From positions 273,463,369-273,527,368 of the forward strand of contig NC_057807.1 in assembly GCF_018294505.1 (NCBI RefSeq): 64,000 nt of DNA, written 5' to 3'. Below are positions 1 through 13,174 of the stretch, in pieces (position 1 is the stretch's first letter; every line of letters begins with the position of its first letter). Under the pieces are notes generated by a model. It saw nothing but the letters and a program-made list of their open reading frames with translations, ran no database searches and had not been told where the DNA came from. Made by a program: the position numbers and the translations under genes. Source of the stretch: Triticum aestivum. Lineage: Eukaryota; Streptophyta; Magnoliopsida; Poales; Poaceae.

Positions 1-659
1 AGGACATGACTACCCTGGATACGACCAAAAATATTGCATACATATATATTTGTGAGGTGATTTCTAATGCAAATTATGCAATAATTTATTTATGTTATCC
101 AGGAAAAAAATACTTCACAGACTTTTCTGCCATGTCTAATTGTAGGTGTATGGGACATTTGTTCAATCCACATATGAAGATAAGGGGAAAAAAGAAGTTT
201 ATGTGTTGTTCAAAAAGTCCTCTCACGTCACTTTTGGGCCAAGAGAAGATAGAGTCCAAGTCTCTCACGTTCTGGATTCAGATTCGGACTGCACAGACAT
301 ACCTGACTCAAAACGCCAATAACTCTTTCATACGGACTCCAAATTGGGTGATTCTTTTTTTGTTGGAAAGTAGATTTTGTGCACTTTCCAACACAAATTG
401 GATTCACCTTCAAATTCATCGGGAGCGTTGAGTTATGAATGAAACTATCTGACGTTGCACCAGAATCCGAGTCAAACTACAAGTCCAAAGGTGTTGCATC
501 ACCTCCACTTGGGCCCATGAGCCTTGTACAACCTAGGGTTGGTTTTAGGCTGCCTTGGGACGTTCTCCCACGTCCTTGGCCGCCATCCCTTGCTCCTCTA
601 TAAGTAGATCCATCTAGTAGCTTTTCCCTTGGGATTTGTTTAGTTAAAAGTTAGCCAAC
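1..659 (+). mobile_element. Sabrina-like gypsy LTR, left part (interrupted)
   Basis: This stretch reads straight on into 14782 once the 14-kb insert at 660-14776 and one copy of the CCAAC duplication are removed, so it is the upstream part of one LTR. A TATA-like CTATAAGTAG lies near 598-607. I see no credible coding sequence; the open frames are short and overlap on both strands. Naming it Sabrina-like rests on remembered similarity of the segment around 570-659 and 14782-15099. The left end of the LTR is outside the window. Confidence 0.55.
655..659. repeat. Target-site duplication CCAAC, left
   Basis: CCAAC directly precedes the TG of the 5' LTR at 660 and recurs at 14777-14781 directly after the CA of the 3' LTR. 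Confidence 0.95.
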
Positions 660-1785
660 TGTCGGAGTAATGGGCCACGGGTAGGCTCACCCGAGTCCCT
701 AGATTTATCAAGACTTTGGGCCAGCTCCGCCTAGCTGAGCCCCAAGCCGAAACTCCGCCCTCTGGGGCTGGCGGGCTCAGCGGCCGGCTGCCAAAGGGCG
801 GCTGACCCAAGACTACGGCGCTCCGAGTGGCCGGCTCATGGCGGCCGCCTTCCAGAGAGGGCGACAGCGGGCAAGCGGTCACCTCGCGACTACAGGGCGG
901 CCGAGCTCCCATCGAGAGTACAAGTCAAAGCATGGCTACAGTGAGGAACGACGCCTCACGCATACAAGACAGGCGTGCCTACAGTGCTTCGTACAGACGG
1001 AGATCTCCGCACGGGGGAGCACTGTGCCGTATCTACCCTGACGTTACTCCGGGCAGGCGGAGCCCTGTTCCCCACGACGGCCTGTCGGTACGGCCTGCCA
1101 GAGGCGGGCCCTATCAGGCAGTGACCCCAAGGAAGACGGCGGAAGCTCAACCAGGCGGATTAGAGAGTGGCCGGCCTCCAGCAGGCAGCCGTCCCTCATC
1201 CTGAGGCGAGCACGCCATTAAGCTGATAAGACCAGGTGTGGCTACAGTGTCCTCCCACCAGGCGGCGGGACTGTAGCCACTCTAGGATGACCAAGCCCCC
1301 ATCACCAAGAACACGGCTACAGTGAACAGCCACCAACCAGTCGGCGGGGCCCACTAGGCGGCGGGCCCTAGCGGTCGGTGGAGAAATCGGAAGCTGAAGA
1401 CACTGACAGCCGTGCCCAGCAGCCGGCTAGATTACCATTGTACCCCTGGGGGTAGGCCTATATAAACCCCCCAGGCCACCCATGCAAAGGGTACCACCCC
1501 ATTAGAACTAGCCACCCCCTAGAGCAGGAAGAGAGCTAGCCTTGCCCCTTTCTGCCTCTGGCATACAGCTCGAGGAGCACATTGTATCACTTGTGCCTTA
1601 GTGATCATGCGGAGACCCCGCAGAGCAGGACTAGGGGTGTTATCTCCTAGGAGAGCCCCGAACCTGGGTAAAGTACGCCGGCGTTCGTGTCTACGCCTTA
1701 TCCCGCTTCCAGGCACCGGCGACGTTCTACTCGCTCCCACCATGATAAGCCATCCATTGGCATATGTCGTATCCTACCCAAGACA
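660..1785 (+). repeat. 5' LTR of the Tat-type element
   Basis: Begins TGTCGGAGTAATGG and ends CCAAGACA. A TATA box (CTATATAAAC) lies at 1458-1467. It matches 13654-14776 along its whole length, with many point differences and a short indel near 1290. Confidence 0.95.
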
Positions 1786-1803
1786 TTTGGCGCCCACCGT
1801 GGG
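1786..1803 (+). other. Primer-binding-site-like sequence
   Basis: TTTGGCGCCCACCGTGGG follows the 5' LTR immediately, where the tRNA primer site lies in gypsy elements. I did not assign the tRNA. Confidence 0.6.
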
Positions 1804-1879
1804 GCGAGGTGCACCGTCTCCCGACGATCTGCTCTGGACGGGAACCCTGTTCCTTCCTGGCGAGCGAAGCCAGCCCAGC

Positions 1880-4800
1880 ATGCCCGACGGCGTCAGCCTC
1901 GACGCGCTGCATGGCGCGGAGATCGCCTGCGCAGTGAGTTGCCTCGCTGACCTCGTCGGCGAGATCGACCTCTCCGACGAGCCGGCCTCCGACGCGGGCA
2001 CAAGCTGCCCTGAGAGCTGGCTCGTCAGCCTCCTCGACCAGCTCCATGTCACCAGCGAGCCTGCTGTGGACCTGGAGTCCGTCGGCTTGACCGATCCGAT
2101 GATCGTCGACTCCGACACGGCGTCGCTCGACGCGTTTCCCACCAACGTGGTAGCCTACGACGAGCCGCCTCCTCGCGAGTATAGCGGCGGGAGCACCGTC
2201 ACGGAGGTGCTCGTCGTCAACAGCGAGGAGCACTCGGACGGGCGTGTTCAAGATCCCCTCGAGGCCACCCTGCGCGACCTCACGGCGCCCATTCCCGAGG
2301 GCGCGGATGCTGAGGTGCTGGAGGCACGCCGCCTCCAGCTTATCGAGAGTGCTGGCCGCCTGGCCAGCATGCGCCGGCTGTCGGACGTGTATCGGCGCGA
2401 GATGGACCGGGCCGTAGGCGGCACACCGACTCCTGAGCGGCCTAGCCGCCTCGGCACAGTTCGACAGCGTGGCGCGACCATCGCCACCATGTTCGGGGCG
2501 GAGCGCCCCGTCTACGCCACGCCTGCAAAGAACATCTGGGCCGCCCAGGCAGTAACGGATGAGCTGAACAAGTACAACGACGACGAACTCCGCCACATGT
2601 CGGAGCGAGTTCAGTAGCTCCTAGACGCGGCTGCCGCACAGCACGATGCCGCCTGCTTCGCTGAAGTCCCAGCCGGACAAAACAACGAGCCGCCCCCACG
2701 CCGAGATCATGGGGCGACCTCCCGGACGCCGACTGGCGATGCCCGTGGAGGAAAGGGCAACGAGCCGGCTGCTAGCCGCAGTCGGACCCGCCTCTCCATC
2801 GAGCGGGACGAGGACGGCCGCCCTCGTGCAATAGAGCGGCGAGGCGACCTGCCGCCTCCTCCACCTCGTGGAGCGAGATACCCCACTCTGCCTCCTGTCA
2901 CGCATACGACACTCGGCGACCGCCTTGGCCTCCGAGAGGGAGTCGGAGAGAATGATGCTCGCCATCGAATCGATCGTCTCAACCGATCCCTGGCACTTGA
3001 AGAAGAAGATGCGCTGGGCCCGCCCTGCTTCGGCCCCCGAATCCATGATGAGCCCTTCCCCAAGGGGTTCACCCTCCCACGAGACACGCCCAAATACACC
3101 AGCTCCGTGAAGCCGGAGGACTGGTTGGTCGACTACTCCACAGCCGTCAGCATAGCAAACGGCAACAAGTGCGTTGCCGTGAAGTACGTCCCGCTCATGC
3201 TTCAAGGCACTGCCCAGACGTAGCTCAACAGCCTGAATCCCCGCAGCATCAACAGCTTGGTTGATTTCACCGAGGTCTTCATCCGCAACTTCACCAGCAC
3301 TTACAAGCGGGCCCCCAAGCCCCGGCAGCTCTCCTTATGCGTCCAAGGACCCACGGAGTCAACTCGCGACTACATCACGCGCTGGACCGAGCTGCGCAAT
3401 TCTTGCAAAGGCGTGCACGAGGTGCAGGCAATCGAGTACTTTACTGCCAGGTGCCGAGAGGGCACCCTCCTCAAGCATCGAATCCTCTGCGACAAGCCCG
3501 AGACCCTCGATGAGCTGCTGGTCATCGCTGACAAGCACGCCACGGCCGACTCCTCCATGAAGGCGGAAATCCTGGTTGACGCGTTCGGCAAGGTGGCACC
3601 TTAGGCACCTTGGACTCTGGCTGGTGATACCAGTCGGCGACAACAACCAGGTGATAACAAGCGAAAGGCCACCCAACAGGCATCCACTAGCCGGCAGGTG
3701 GCAACGGTCGAGGATCAGCAGCCAGAAGGGCAGCCAACCCCCAAGCGGCAGAAGGGCGGCAAGTCCAATTGGTTGCCTGCCTTCTCTTACGAGCAAACCT
3801 TAGATGCACCCTGCAAATTTCATAGCGGCGCGAAGCCCTCCAACCACACCACTCGGAAGTGTCACTGGCTCACCAGAATTGCCAAGGGAGATGGACTCCT
3901 GCCTCCTCCGCCTGCCGGACCGCCGCCTCCTCAGCCCCAGCAGCCGGCGGCCCGACCAGTCGGCGCCTTACAAGACAAGTACCCGGAGGAACACGAAGCT
4001 TATGTTGTGTTCACCAGCGTGGCCGATGACAGACGCAGCAGACGGCAACAACAACAAGAAGTGCAAGTAGTGGCCTCTAACACTCCAGAGTTCATGCATT
4101 GGTCCGAGAAGCCTATCAGTTGGAGCAGGGCCGACCACCCGCAAGTGATGCCTTCCCCTGGTTCACACGCCCTGGTCCTAGAAGCGACCCTTGCAACGGA
4201 GAGGCGAGCAGCCCGTTTCTCTAGAGTCCTGATAGATGGCAGCAGCAGCATCAACATCCTGTACCGCGATACGATGGAGAAGTTGGGAATCAAGCAGAAG
4301 CAGCTCGTCCCCAGTCGGACTGTATTCCATGGCATAGTCCCTGGCCTTTCCTACTCACCAATCGGCAAGACCCAAATCGATGCCCTCTTCGGAGACAAGA
4401 ATTACTTTCGCCGAGAGCCAGTTTGGTTTGAAGTGGTGGACCTTCAGAGCCCCTACCATGCACTGCTAGGCCGGCCTGCTCTGGCCAAATTCATGGCAGT
4501 CCCCCACTACGCCTACCTCAAGATGAAGATGCCAAGTACCAAGGGGATCCTTACAGTGGTCGGAGACTACAAGAAGTCAATCGCTTGCGGAGCAGATAGC
4601 AGCCGGCTGGCCGAGTCCCTCGTGATTGCAGCCGAGAAGCGGCTCCTTGACCGGGTGGTGGCGTTGGCAGGCAAGAAGCCGGAAATGTCACCCACACCCA
4701 AGGAGTCGGAGCCTGAGGGCTCGTTCAAGCCGGCCAAGGAAACGAAGAAAATACCCTTGGACCCAGAGCACCCGGAGAGGTACGCTGTCGTAGGCACAGG

Positions 4801-7800
4801 CCTTGACAGCAAATAGGAAGGCGAGCTCGTCGATTTCCTCCGTGAGAATCGGGACATCTTCGCATGGTCCCCCAAGGACATGCCGGGTGTTCCGTCGAAT
4901 TTCGCCGAGCACAAGCTACACGTCCGACCTGACGCCAAGCCGGTCAGGCAGCCCTTGCGCCGCCTGTCAGAAGAGAAGAGAAGAGTTGTTGGAGAAGAGA
5001 TAGCCCGACTCCTAGCAGCCGGATTCATCATGGAAGTATTCTTTCCAGAGTGGCTGGCCAACCCAGTCCTAGTATTGAAGAAGAACAAGTAGTGGCGCAT
5101 GTGCATTGACTACACCAGCCTTAACAAAGCCTGCCCCAAAGATCCCTTTGCTCTGCCAAGGATTTATCAAGTGATAGACTCCACAGCCGGATGCGAGCTG
5201 TTGAGTTTTCTAGATGCATACTCAGGTTATCACCAGATAAAGCTGAACCCGGCCGACAGGCTGAAGACCGCCTTCATCACGCCGTTCGGAGCCTTCTGCT
5301 ACCTGACCATGACGTTCGGCTTGAGAAACGCCGGCGCCACGTTTCAGCGTTGCATGCAGAAGTGCCTCCTCAAGCAACTCGGCAGAAATGCCCATGTATA
5401 TGTGGATGATGTGGTGGTGAAGACGGAGAAGCGTGGCACTCTGCTTGAGGACCTCAAGGAGACCTTTGAAAACCTACGCTGATTCCAGATTAAGCTCAAC
5501 CTGGAGAAATACGTCTTTGGAGTACCAGCCGGCCAGCTTCTCGGTTTCCTGGTCTCAGGGCGCGGCATAGAGTGCAATCCTGTGAAGATCAAGGCAATTG
5601 AGATGATGAAGGTGCCCACCCGACTGCTGGACGTGCAGAAATTCACCGGCTGCCTGGCGTCAGTCAGCCGTTTCATCAGCCGGCTGGGCGAGAAGGCTCT
5701 CCCCCTATACCAACTCATGAAGAAGACCACTTTTTTCGAGTGGAACGACAAGGCGGATGAAGCATTTCTCCAACTCAAGAAGATGTTGGCAACCCCGCCT
5801 GTCCTGGCGGCTCCGACTGAGAAGGAGCCCATGCTCCTCTACGTTGCAGCCACCAGTCGGGTTGTCAGCATAGTCATGGTAGTAGAGCACAAGGAGAAGG
5901 ACAACGCATTGCCGGTCCAGAGACCGGTGTATTACTTAAGCGAAGTATTGTCCGCCTCCAAGCAAAACTACCCCCACTACCAGAAGATGTGTTACAGCGT
6001 GCATTTTGCCGCCAAGAAGCTGAAGCCTTACTTTCAAGAGAACCCCATAAATGTCGTCTGCACAGCCCCGCTTGCTGAGATCATTGGAAGCCGGGATGCC
6101 TCTGACCGAGTGGCCAAATGGGCTATTGATCTGGCCCCTTACACCATCTACTACAAGCCTTGCACCACCATCAAATCACAAGTGTTGGTCGACTTCCTCG
6201 TCGATTGGGCCGAGACCCAATATTTGCCGCCTGCACCAGACTCCACTCATTGGCGGATGCATTTTGATGGATCAAAAATGCGCACTGGTCTGGGAGCCAA
6301 CATCATCCTCACCTCTCCCAAGGGCAACAAGCTTAAATACGTACTGCAAGTCCACTTCGCCGCCTCCAACAACGTAGCAGAATATGAGGCACTCATACAC
6401 GGGCTCCGGCTTGCCAAGGAACTCGGCATTCGCCAGATCCTATGCTATGGTGACTCCGACTTGGTGGTCCAGCAGTCATCAGGCGACTGGGACGCCAAGG
6501 ATGCAAACATGGCGAGCTATCGCTTCCTCGTGCAGCAACTCAGCGGATACTTTGATGTGTGCGAGTTCCTTAACGTGCCAAGGAATGACAACGAGCAAGC
6601 AGATGCCTTGGCACGGATTGGCTCCACCCGACAAGCAATACCAGCCGGCGTTGCCCTACGCCGCCTTTTGAAGCCGTCTGTCAAGCCGTCTCCTGATTCG
6701 GACTCCATCTTTGTGCCCCCCCCCCCCGAAGCAGTCGGATCCGACTTGGCGACCCCGAGGACCGCTACAGCCACGCCCGGCCCGGGGACTTCTTCAGCAC
6801 GGCAGGTGGAAGCAGCTGCCAACCCGCCGCCTCCCAGCCCAACCACCCTCGTACAGGTTGCAGTGGTCGCAGTCAAAGAAATTGCGGTGCCCTCATGGGC
6901 TCAGCCGATCCTCAAGTTCTTGGTGAACAAGGAGCTGCCAACCGATGAAATCTTAGCCCGACAAGTACAAAGGCGAGTTGTAGCTTATACCATAGTCAAC
7001 AAAGAGCTGGTGCGAAGAAGCGTCACAGGAGTTTATCAGCGGTGTGTGGAGTCGGACCAAGGCCAAGCAATACTTAGAGATATCCACCAAGGCGAGTGCG
7101 GCCACCACGCGGCTTCGAGATCACTTGTGGCCAAAGCTTTCCGCCATGAGTTCTTCTGGCCGACTGCCGTGGAAGAGGCCAAAGAGCTCGTTCAGAAGTG
7201 TCAAGGGTGCCAGCGGTTCCGCTCCAAGCCACACCTACTGTCTTCTGCACTCAAAACCATTCCCATAGCCTGGCCCTTTGTTGTGTGGGGACTGGATATG
7301 GTGGGACCATTCAAGACGGCCTGCGGTGGCATGACTCACTTGCTGGTTGCGGTGGACAAGTTTACCAAGTGGATAGAGGCAAAACCAATCAAGAAGCTGA
7401 ATGGGCCGACTGCTGTGACCTTCATCGCCGACATCACTACGCGGTACGACATCCCACACAGCATCATCACCAACAACGGCACCAACTTCGCCAAAGGAGC
7501 CTTGGCTCGTTTCTGTGCAACGCAGGGCATCCGCCTGGACTTTGTGTCTGTTTCCCACGCACAGTCAAATGGACAAGTAGAGCGTGCAAACGGCCTCATT
7601 TTGTCCGGCCTCAAGCCCCGACTGGTCGAGCCTCTGGAGCATTCGTCCGGCTGCTGGCTCGATGAGCTACCGGCCGTCCTCTGGAGCCTACACACAACTC
7701 CAAACAAGTCAACGAGCTTCACGCCCTTCTTCCTCGTCTATGGTGCCGAAGCCGTCATCCCGATGGATATTGAGTTCGATTCCCCAAGAGTCACCATGTA

Positions 7801-8161
7801 CACCGTGGCGGATGCCAAGGAAGCACGAGAAGACAGCGTCGACTTGCTGGAGGAAGGCCGGCTGTTGGCACTCAGCAGGTCGGCCATCTACCAGCAGAGT
7901 CTGCGCCGATTCTACAACCGCAAGGTGAAGCCAAGATCCTTCCTGGCGGGAGACCTTGTGCTCTGGCTGATCCAGAGAACAGCCAGATAGCACAAGCTCT
8001 CGGCACCTTGGGAAGGCCCTTTTATCATCAGTAAGGTGTTGGGCAATGATGCCTACTATCTGATCGATGCCCAGAAGCCCAGAGGGCACAAGAGAGATGA
8101 TTCAGGCAAAGAAACGGAGAGGCCGTCGAATGCAAACCTCCTCCGAAGGTTTTACAGTTGA
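1880..8161 (+). pseudogene. gag-pol polyprotein of the Tat-type element, seven in-frame stops
   Basis: Read in one frame from ATG 1880 to TGA 8159-8161 (2,094 codons) there are no frameshifts, but stops at 2615, 3221, 3602, 4814, 5090, 5480 and 7988. In order it holds Gag (core about 3090-3600), a CX2HX7HX4C metal-binding motif near 3810-3865, a retropepsin-like site (IDGSS, about 4230), reverse transcriptase with YVDD at 5399-5410, a first RNase H (about 5720-6200), a second archaeal-type RNase H (about 6250-6640), and integrase with an N-terminal H-H-C-C finger. Integrase core residues: Asp 7295-7297 and Glu 7580-7582 are present, but the middle Asp of the usual TDNG motif is Asn (codon 7472-7474). 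The element cannot make active enzyme. The start is the first in-frame ATG after the LTR; an earlier start is possible. Confidence 0.9.
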
Positions 8162-8870
8162 AAGCAATATGTATCACGCTACCTTTTGTACTATGTATAA
8201 AGACTCCGGGTCTCCCGAGAAGAGCTCGGGGACTGCCCTCTTTTATCTATATGATAAGAATTATGCCATGAGCATGTATAGTTTTTTCCGCCTGGCACCG
8301 GGTTCGACCAGACAGCCCGGAAGCACGCCGCCTTCTGCTATATGCCACCTCCTGTAGCCGAACAAGTAGTGTGCTGGCACCAGACATTTCCCTTGCCAGA
8401 AGCCGCAGCTCGCAGAGCGACTGTACGGCGGGCGGGGGTCCCAAACTGGTGCCTACACGAAAAATGACTAAGGACAAAATGCATATAGCAGAGGCCGTCA
8501 TTTCACCTTTTTTGACCGGCTGCAGAGCAGACGGCCAGCCGACTCCTACCTTTCATTGCCAACACCCCGGATGGCTAAGTACTAGCCCTCCTCCAAATGA
8601 CTAAGTACTCAACCTAAGCCGCAGTCCGTGGAGCGGCTGTTTGGCTGGCAAGAGGATAGTTAAGGGAGGGCGGCAAAGGAAAAAACCAAGGAGTAAAAAT
8701 GCAAGGAAAGATGGAAGTCGGCAAAGCAAAGCATAAGCAATGATAAAATATTTACATGGATAAAAGGCCTCTGGCCAGCATTCAAACAGAGTTTGATATA
8801 CACCCCGAGGGTGGAATTGTGCGAATTTAACCAAAGTGTTCAGAGTAGCAAGCAGAAAACATATAAAATC
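8162..8870. other. Spacer between gag-pol and the antisense gene
   Basis: No coding sequence seen. CTCGGGGACTGC at about 8225-8236 resembles the element's own polypurine tract (CTTCGGGGACTAC at 13641-13653). The spacer separates two convergent genes, so it probably holds both 3' ends. Confidence 0.5.
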
Positions 8871-10297
8871 CTAAGGAGCAGCAGAAGACTCTGGCTGGGC
8901 GGTGCCGGTTGGCACAGCAGAGGACTCGGGCTGGGCGGTGCTGCCTGGCACAGCAGAAGGATCCGGCTGGACGACGCCGGATGGTGTGGCCAAGGACTCC
9001 GGCTGGACGCTGGAGTTGGCCGCACCACCTGGCGCAGCAGGCGGCTCCATCTGGACGGAGGAGTCACCGGCGGCAGGCGAGGAGTTGGAGTGCTGGAGGA
9101 TGGAGCCGGTGGTGTCCGTCGGAGGAACGGGCGGCGGGTCCGCCCCCACTTGAACGCCTCCAGCAGCGGGCGGCACCTCGGTGCGTGGATTGTTGCTCGA
9201 GGCCCGGTCAGGTTGGGGCTGACCGTCCGCCCCGACCTCTGGCATGTCGACGTCGCTCTCCTCGTCTTCCTCCTCCTCCTCCTCTCCTTCCTCCTCCCCG
9301 TGTCCCCCTTCGTCGCTGGAGTCGTTGACTTCAGCAGAATCTTTGCTGTCTTCTGGGTTTAGCCCAAGCCATTCGTGCGGAGCTTTGTCGCCTTCCTCGA
9401 CCACCTCCGGGACAAAGACACTGGTGTCGGTGAAGTCGGCGATCGCCGCCGCCCTGTTGACGAGTTCAGCTTCCACCGCCGCCAGCTCCTCCTATGCCTC
9501 CAGCCGGAACGTGGCTAGCTGGGCTAGATCTAGCCCAGGGTACCATGCCTTGACGAATTCCAAGGCCCGGCGCGCTCCTGCCCGGGCTGCTGAGCCCTTC
9601 CAGGCCTCTAGGCGGCCGACCGCCACCTCCAGCCAGTCGGTAGTCCGACTTGGGGTGCGTGGAGCCGGCAAGCCTGGCCAGAGGGCGGAGACCGCCTAGG
9701 CTCCGATGCACTGCAGGCGGCGCAGCAAGCGGTGAGCAGGCCGAAGTCGGGCCTGAATGCTGAGGACCTGTTCACCAAGGGTCCGGGGGGCATCAGCGGC
9801 GATCTGCGCATCCTCTGCCCTTCGCTCCTCGCGCTGGGCCTTGATCATCTGGGTCGCGGCTACAGAATGGCCCGGGAAGAAGTATGTCCGGGAAGAAGAA
9901 GGAAAAGGCCAAGGCTATAAGCAAGGGCGGATAACTCAAAGCAAGAAACTAAGAGAATAGGGTTTACCATCGACCAAGTCTTCGATGCTGCTGAAGCAGG
10001 CCGTCACCTGGGCCTCCTTGTCGGCCCAGGCAGAGCGCTCAAGCTCAAACTCGGCAAGAAGGCTGGTCTCCGCCGTCTCCGCCTTCTGCTGGGCCGCCTT
10101 GAGGGTTTCCGCCTGTTCGGCAATTTGGGCGACCAGGCGGTCCCGCTCCTCCGCCAGCTTGCTGCACTCCTCCTCCTTGCCACGCAGGGCGGTCTTGGCT
10201 TCGCCCAGCTACTGCTGCAGGTCGGCATTGGCCTCTGAAGAAGAAAGAAAAGAAGAAGGCATCAGTCAAGCGGACAAGACAAAGGAAAGAAATAACC

Positions 10298-10500
10298 GAG
10301 GAGATTCGGCCCGACTGCTCAGCAGTCGGTCCGAACCTCGGGGACTACAGCCTGCGGGCGCGCCAGCGCGCCCCCGCGGAAAAGGAGTAGTCGACAAGGA
10401 AAAAAGACAACTGAGGAGATTCGGCCCGACTGCTCGGCAGTCGGCCCGAACCTCGGGGACTACAGCTCGCGGGTGCGCCAGCGCGCCCCCGCGAAGAAAG
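10298..10500 (+). repeat. Tandem hairpin plus polypurine-like repeat inside an intron
   Basis: Two copies start at 10298 and 10413 (period 115). Each holds the palindrome-like CCGACTGCT-n-AGCAGTCGG, then CTCGGGGACTACAG (from 10337 and 10452), then a GC-rich inverted segment (GCGCGCCAGCGCGC). Both lie in the intron 10515-10235 of the antisense gene. Confidence 0.85.
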
Positions 10501-10651
10501 AGGACAGAAACTTACGCCAGCTTTCAGCCAGATGGGCCGTCTGTGCCTCCAGCTCCTGAACCTTGGAGTTGTAGGCAGTCGCGTGGAGGTTGTGATAATC
10601 CTGCAGCGGAGGCATCAGATGAAATCAGCAGTCAAACAATTGCAAGATAAA

Positions 10652-10730
10652 GTTCCGACCCGCCTGCTCAGCAGCCGACCCGGAACTTGGGGACTATACC
10701 CAGTGGGTGCGCTTGCGCGCCCCCACGAGA
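10652..10730 (+). repeat. Diverged third copy of the hairpin/polypurine-like unit
   Basis: CTGCTCAGCAG, then CTTGGGGACTAT (10686-10697), then GCGCTTGCGCGCCCCC, in the same order as the pair at 10298-10500 but in the preceding intron (10775-10601). Confidence 0.75.
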
Positions 10731-13174
10731 GAAGCAAAGAAGATCATTTGAAGAAAAAACCCAAAGACAACTTACCCGGATGGCGGTGCGGGACTCCAAG
10801 TAAGCCTCGTTGCAGTGCTTGAGCGCCTCCGCCTCCGCCCAAAGCTTGGCCTGGACGACAAGAGATGCCTGGTTCAGGGCACCAGTCCCACCCCCGCGTA
10901 TCCACCCCATGGGCACGGTGCTGGTCGCCTCAGTGTCGGGGGCCGACGAGCTCGTGGCGCCGATCTCCTGCGGCCACGGTGCTGAGGCCGCCTTCTCCAG
11001 ATAGCGGCGCATGGGGATGCGGACCGAAGGAACCAGGACCGTCACCACCGTATTATCGACTGGCAGCACCGGCGGCGCCACGGGCTGCTCTTCCCGTGGC
11101 TCGCTGACTGGCAGAGGCGGCTGGGGCGGCGGCGGCGGCACAAAGACGTCCGGCATGGCTACGTTGCCGCCCCCTGCCCCCGGATCGGGTAGTCGCTGCC
11201 GGCTCCGCCGGACGTCGCCTCGAAATCAGGCAGAGGCGGCGTAGTGTTGAGGGGGGCCACGAGTAGCGGTTCTTGGCGGCGGGCGGCCTCCGCGAGCCGC
11301 TCCTTCTCTGCGGCCTGGGCTTCCGCCTGCGCCAGCGCCCTCTTGGCAGACGCGGCAAACAAGACCGCCTGCTCCTTGGCCAGGCGGTCGGCCTCCGCCT
11401 CATCGCGCGCCTCCCGTGCATTCCGCTTTGTCGCCTCCCTGAGGTCGGCGGCTGGGTCGATGCGCCGACTGGTTGAGGAGGTCGGTGCCGACCTGAGGAC
11501 CGAGCCAGCGCCCGACTACTCGAGGGTTAGCGGGGCCCTGAAACAAGAAGACAAGTTAGAAGATTTTCACGCCAGATTGATGAAAAGACAAGGAGTAAGG
11601 GAATGATGCTTACGCCGACACCATAACTGGCACCTTCGGTTGCCTCTGGTATTGGGTCACCCTGGCCGCGGTTTCTTTCCGCCTGGTCGCCGCGGCCGGG
11701 TTCTTGGGCTTCTTTGGGGCACTGCCGAACAGGGTCGAGCCCTGTTTCCGCTTGTGCTTGCCGCCTGGGGCGGGCAGCCCAGAAGAGGGGCCGGCCCCGG
11801 TGGTGGCGGAGTTCCGGGCAGGGCGCGGCTCGTCTTCGTCTTCGTCGTTGTCAGGCCAGGCCTCCACGCCGCCGCCTCCCTCGGAGCCGCCTGATCCACT
11901 ACCGTCGTCCGCTCTGCCGCCGCCGCCTGTCGCGTCGTCGACCAGGGCGGTCGCCCCCAAGTCGGGGTCGTCCAAGTCACTCTTCGCCCTGTCCGCCTGG
12001 AGGTTATCACCCGGCCCCAGGAGGGCGGCCGTTGCCTCGGACAAATAAATCTGCAACCAAGAAGGAATCAAGTCTTGAAGGGCGGCGTCATAAAGAAAAA
12101 CAAAGCAGAAGAAAGGAGTTCAAAGGACAAAAAGAAGAAACTTACAGCAGGAGGCGGGTTGTGGCGAGAGTACGGTCGCTTCCCGTACCGCCACTCCTTC
12201 TCCGATATCTTGAGGTCGGAGATCTCGTTTACCATCTGTGAGACTTCAGCAGGCGGCATTCCCTTCGTGCACAACCGGCATGGATCGCAGTGTCCGCCCA
12301 TCCGGAAGATCGGATGAGGGCGGCTCTGGAGCGGGAGGACCCAGCGCTCCACGAAGGCGACGAGGAGGTCGGAGGCCACGAGGACCTCCGACTCTTGGAG
12401 CACTCGGAGTCGGCCGATGGCGGCCGCCGCGTCCGCCGACACCGGCTTCGGCTTGTACTTCCAGGAGACGCGAGCTCCGGTAGGGGGGCCGGCCTCGTAG
12501 GCCGGCAGGTTGAGGAAGTCGGCAGCAGGGTCCACATTCTCGACATAGAAATAGGACTGCTGCCACATCTTCATCGACTGCGCCAGCTTGATGACGGGGA
12601 AGGCGTTCCGCGTCGCCGGCCGGCGCACGGCGACGAAGCCCCCGCACTCGGCCGCCATCTCCTTGGCGGAGGTGTCGAGCTTCCCATAGAAGAATGCTCC
12701 CCACAGCTCGATTGTGGGGAGGATGCCGAGGTAGCCCTCGCACGCCATGACGAAGGCGGAGAGCAAGGTCACGGCATTGGGCATGAGGTGGTGAGATTGA
12801 AGGTTGTAGAAGTTGAGGAAGGTGCGGAAGAAGTCGCTCGCTGGGAGGCCGAAGCCGCGCAGGAAATGCGAGCGGAAGACGACCCGCTCACCTTCCTGCG
12901 GTGCCGACGAGATCTCCATCTCCGGCGGCACCCGTGCCTTGACGAAGGCCGCGCTGGGCATCCGGCGCGTGTCACGAAGGAAGGTGATGTGATCCTCGAT
13001 CACGGTCGATCCATCCCAGTCGCCCATGGCTCCGGCTGGCGGCGCGGAGAGGAGAGACGCGTTGGCAATGAACAACGGCGGTGGCGCTACGGCAGCAGCA
13101 GCAGCGGAGGCTGAGCGGAGAATAAGAAGAGTGGGAGGGGGCGCAGGAGCTTTGCCGCACCTCTCCCCCCTCCC

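Larger units (their letters stand above)
8871..13027 (-). pseudogene. Six-exon antisense gene of the Tat-type element, degraded
   Basis: Predicted exons on the minus strand are 13027-12146, 12050-11614, 11537-10776, 10600-10516, 10234-9968 and 9859-8871. Every junction has GT and AG (donors mostly GTAAGT/GTAAGC) and the frame is kept at phases 0,2,0,1,1. Exon 1 (294 codons) carries a domain shared with the gene at 21304-24318, including the runs SHFLRG and AECGG; I relate it to PF04195, putative gypsy-type transposon. Exon 2 is charged and Lys-rich, exons 3-5 are Ala/Glu/Lys-rich and predicted coiled coil, and exon 6 has an acidic stretch followed by Pro/Ser-rich repeats, ending at TAG 8871-8873. 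Damage: TAG in exon 3 near 11523, a frameshift near 11170-11200, TAG in exon 5 near 10212, and two TAGs in exon 6 near 9700 and 9492. Function unknown. Confidence 0.8.

Noticed and set aside
6..431. A 141-codon open frame at the window start
   Set aside because: It lies in LTR sequence, has no known domain, and overlaps frames on the other strand.
1727..2596. A 289-codon minus-strand open frame over the start of gag
   Set aside because: A shadow of the gag frame. It has no recognisable motif and crosses the LTR end and the primer site.
12290..13114. A 274-codon plus-strand open frame
   Set aside because: It is the reverse strand of exon 1 of the antisense gene, a GC-rich shadow frame of low-complexity Arg/Gly/Glu text.
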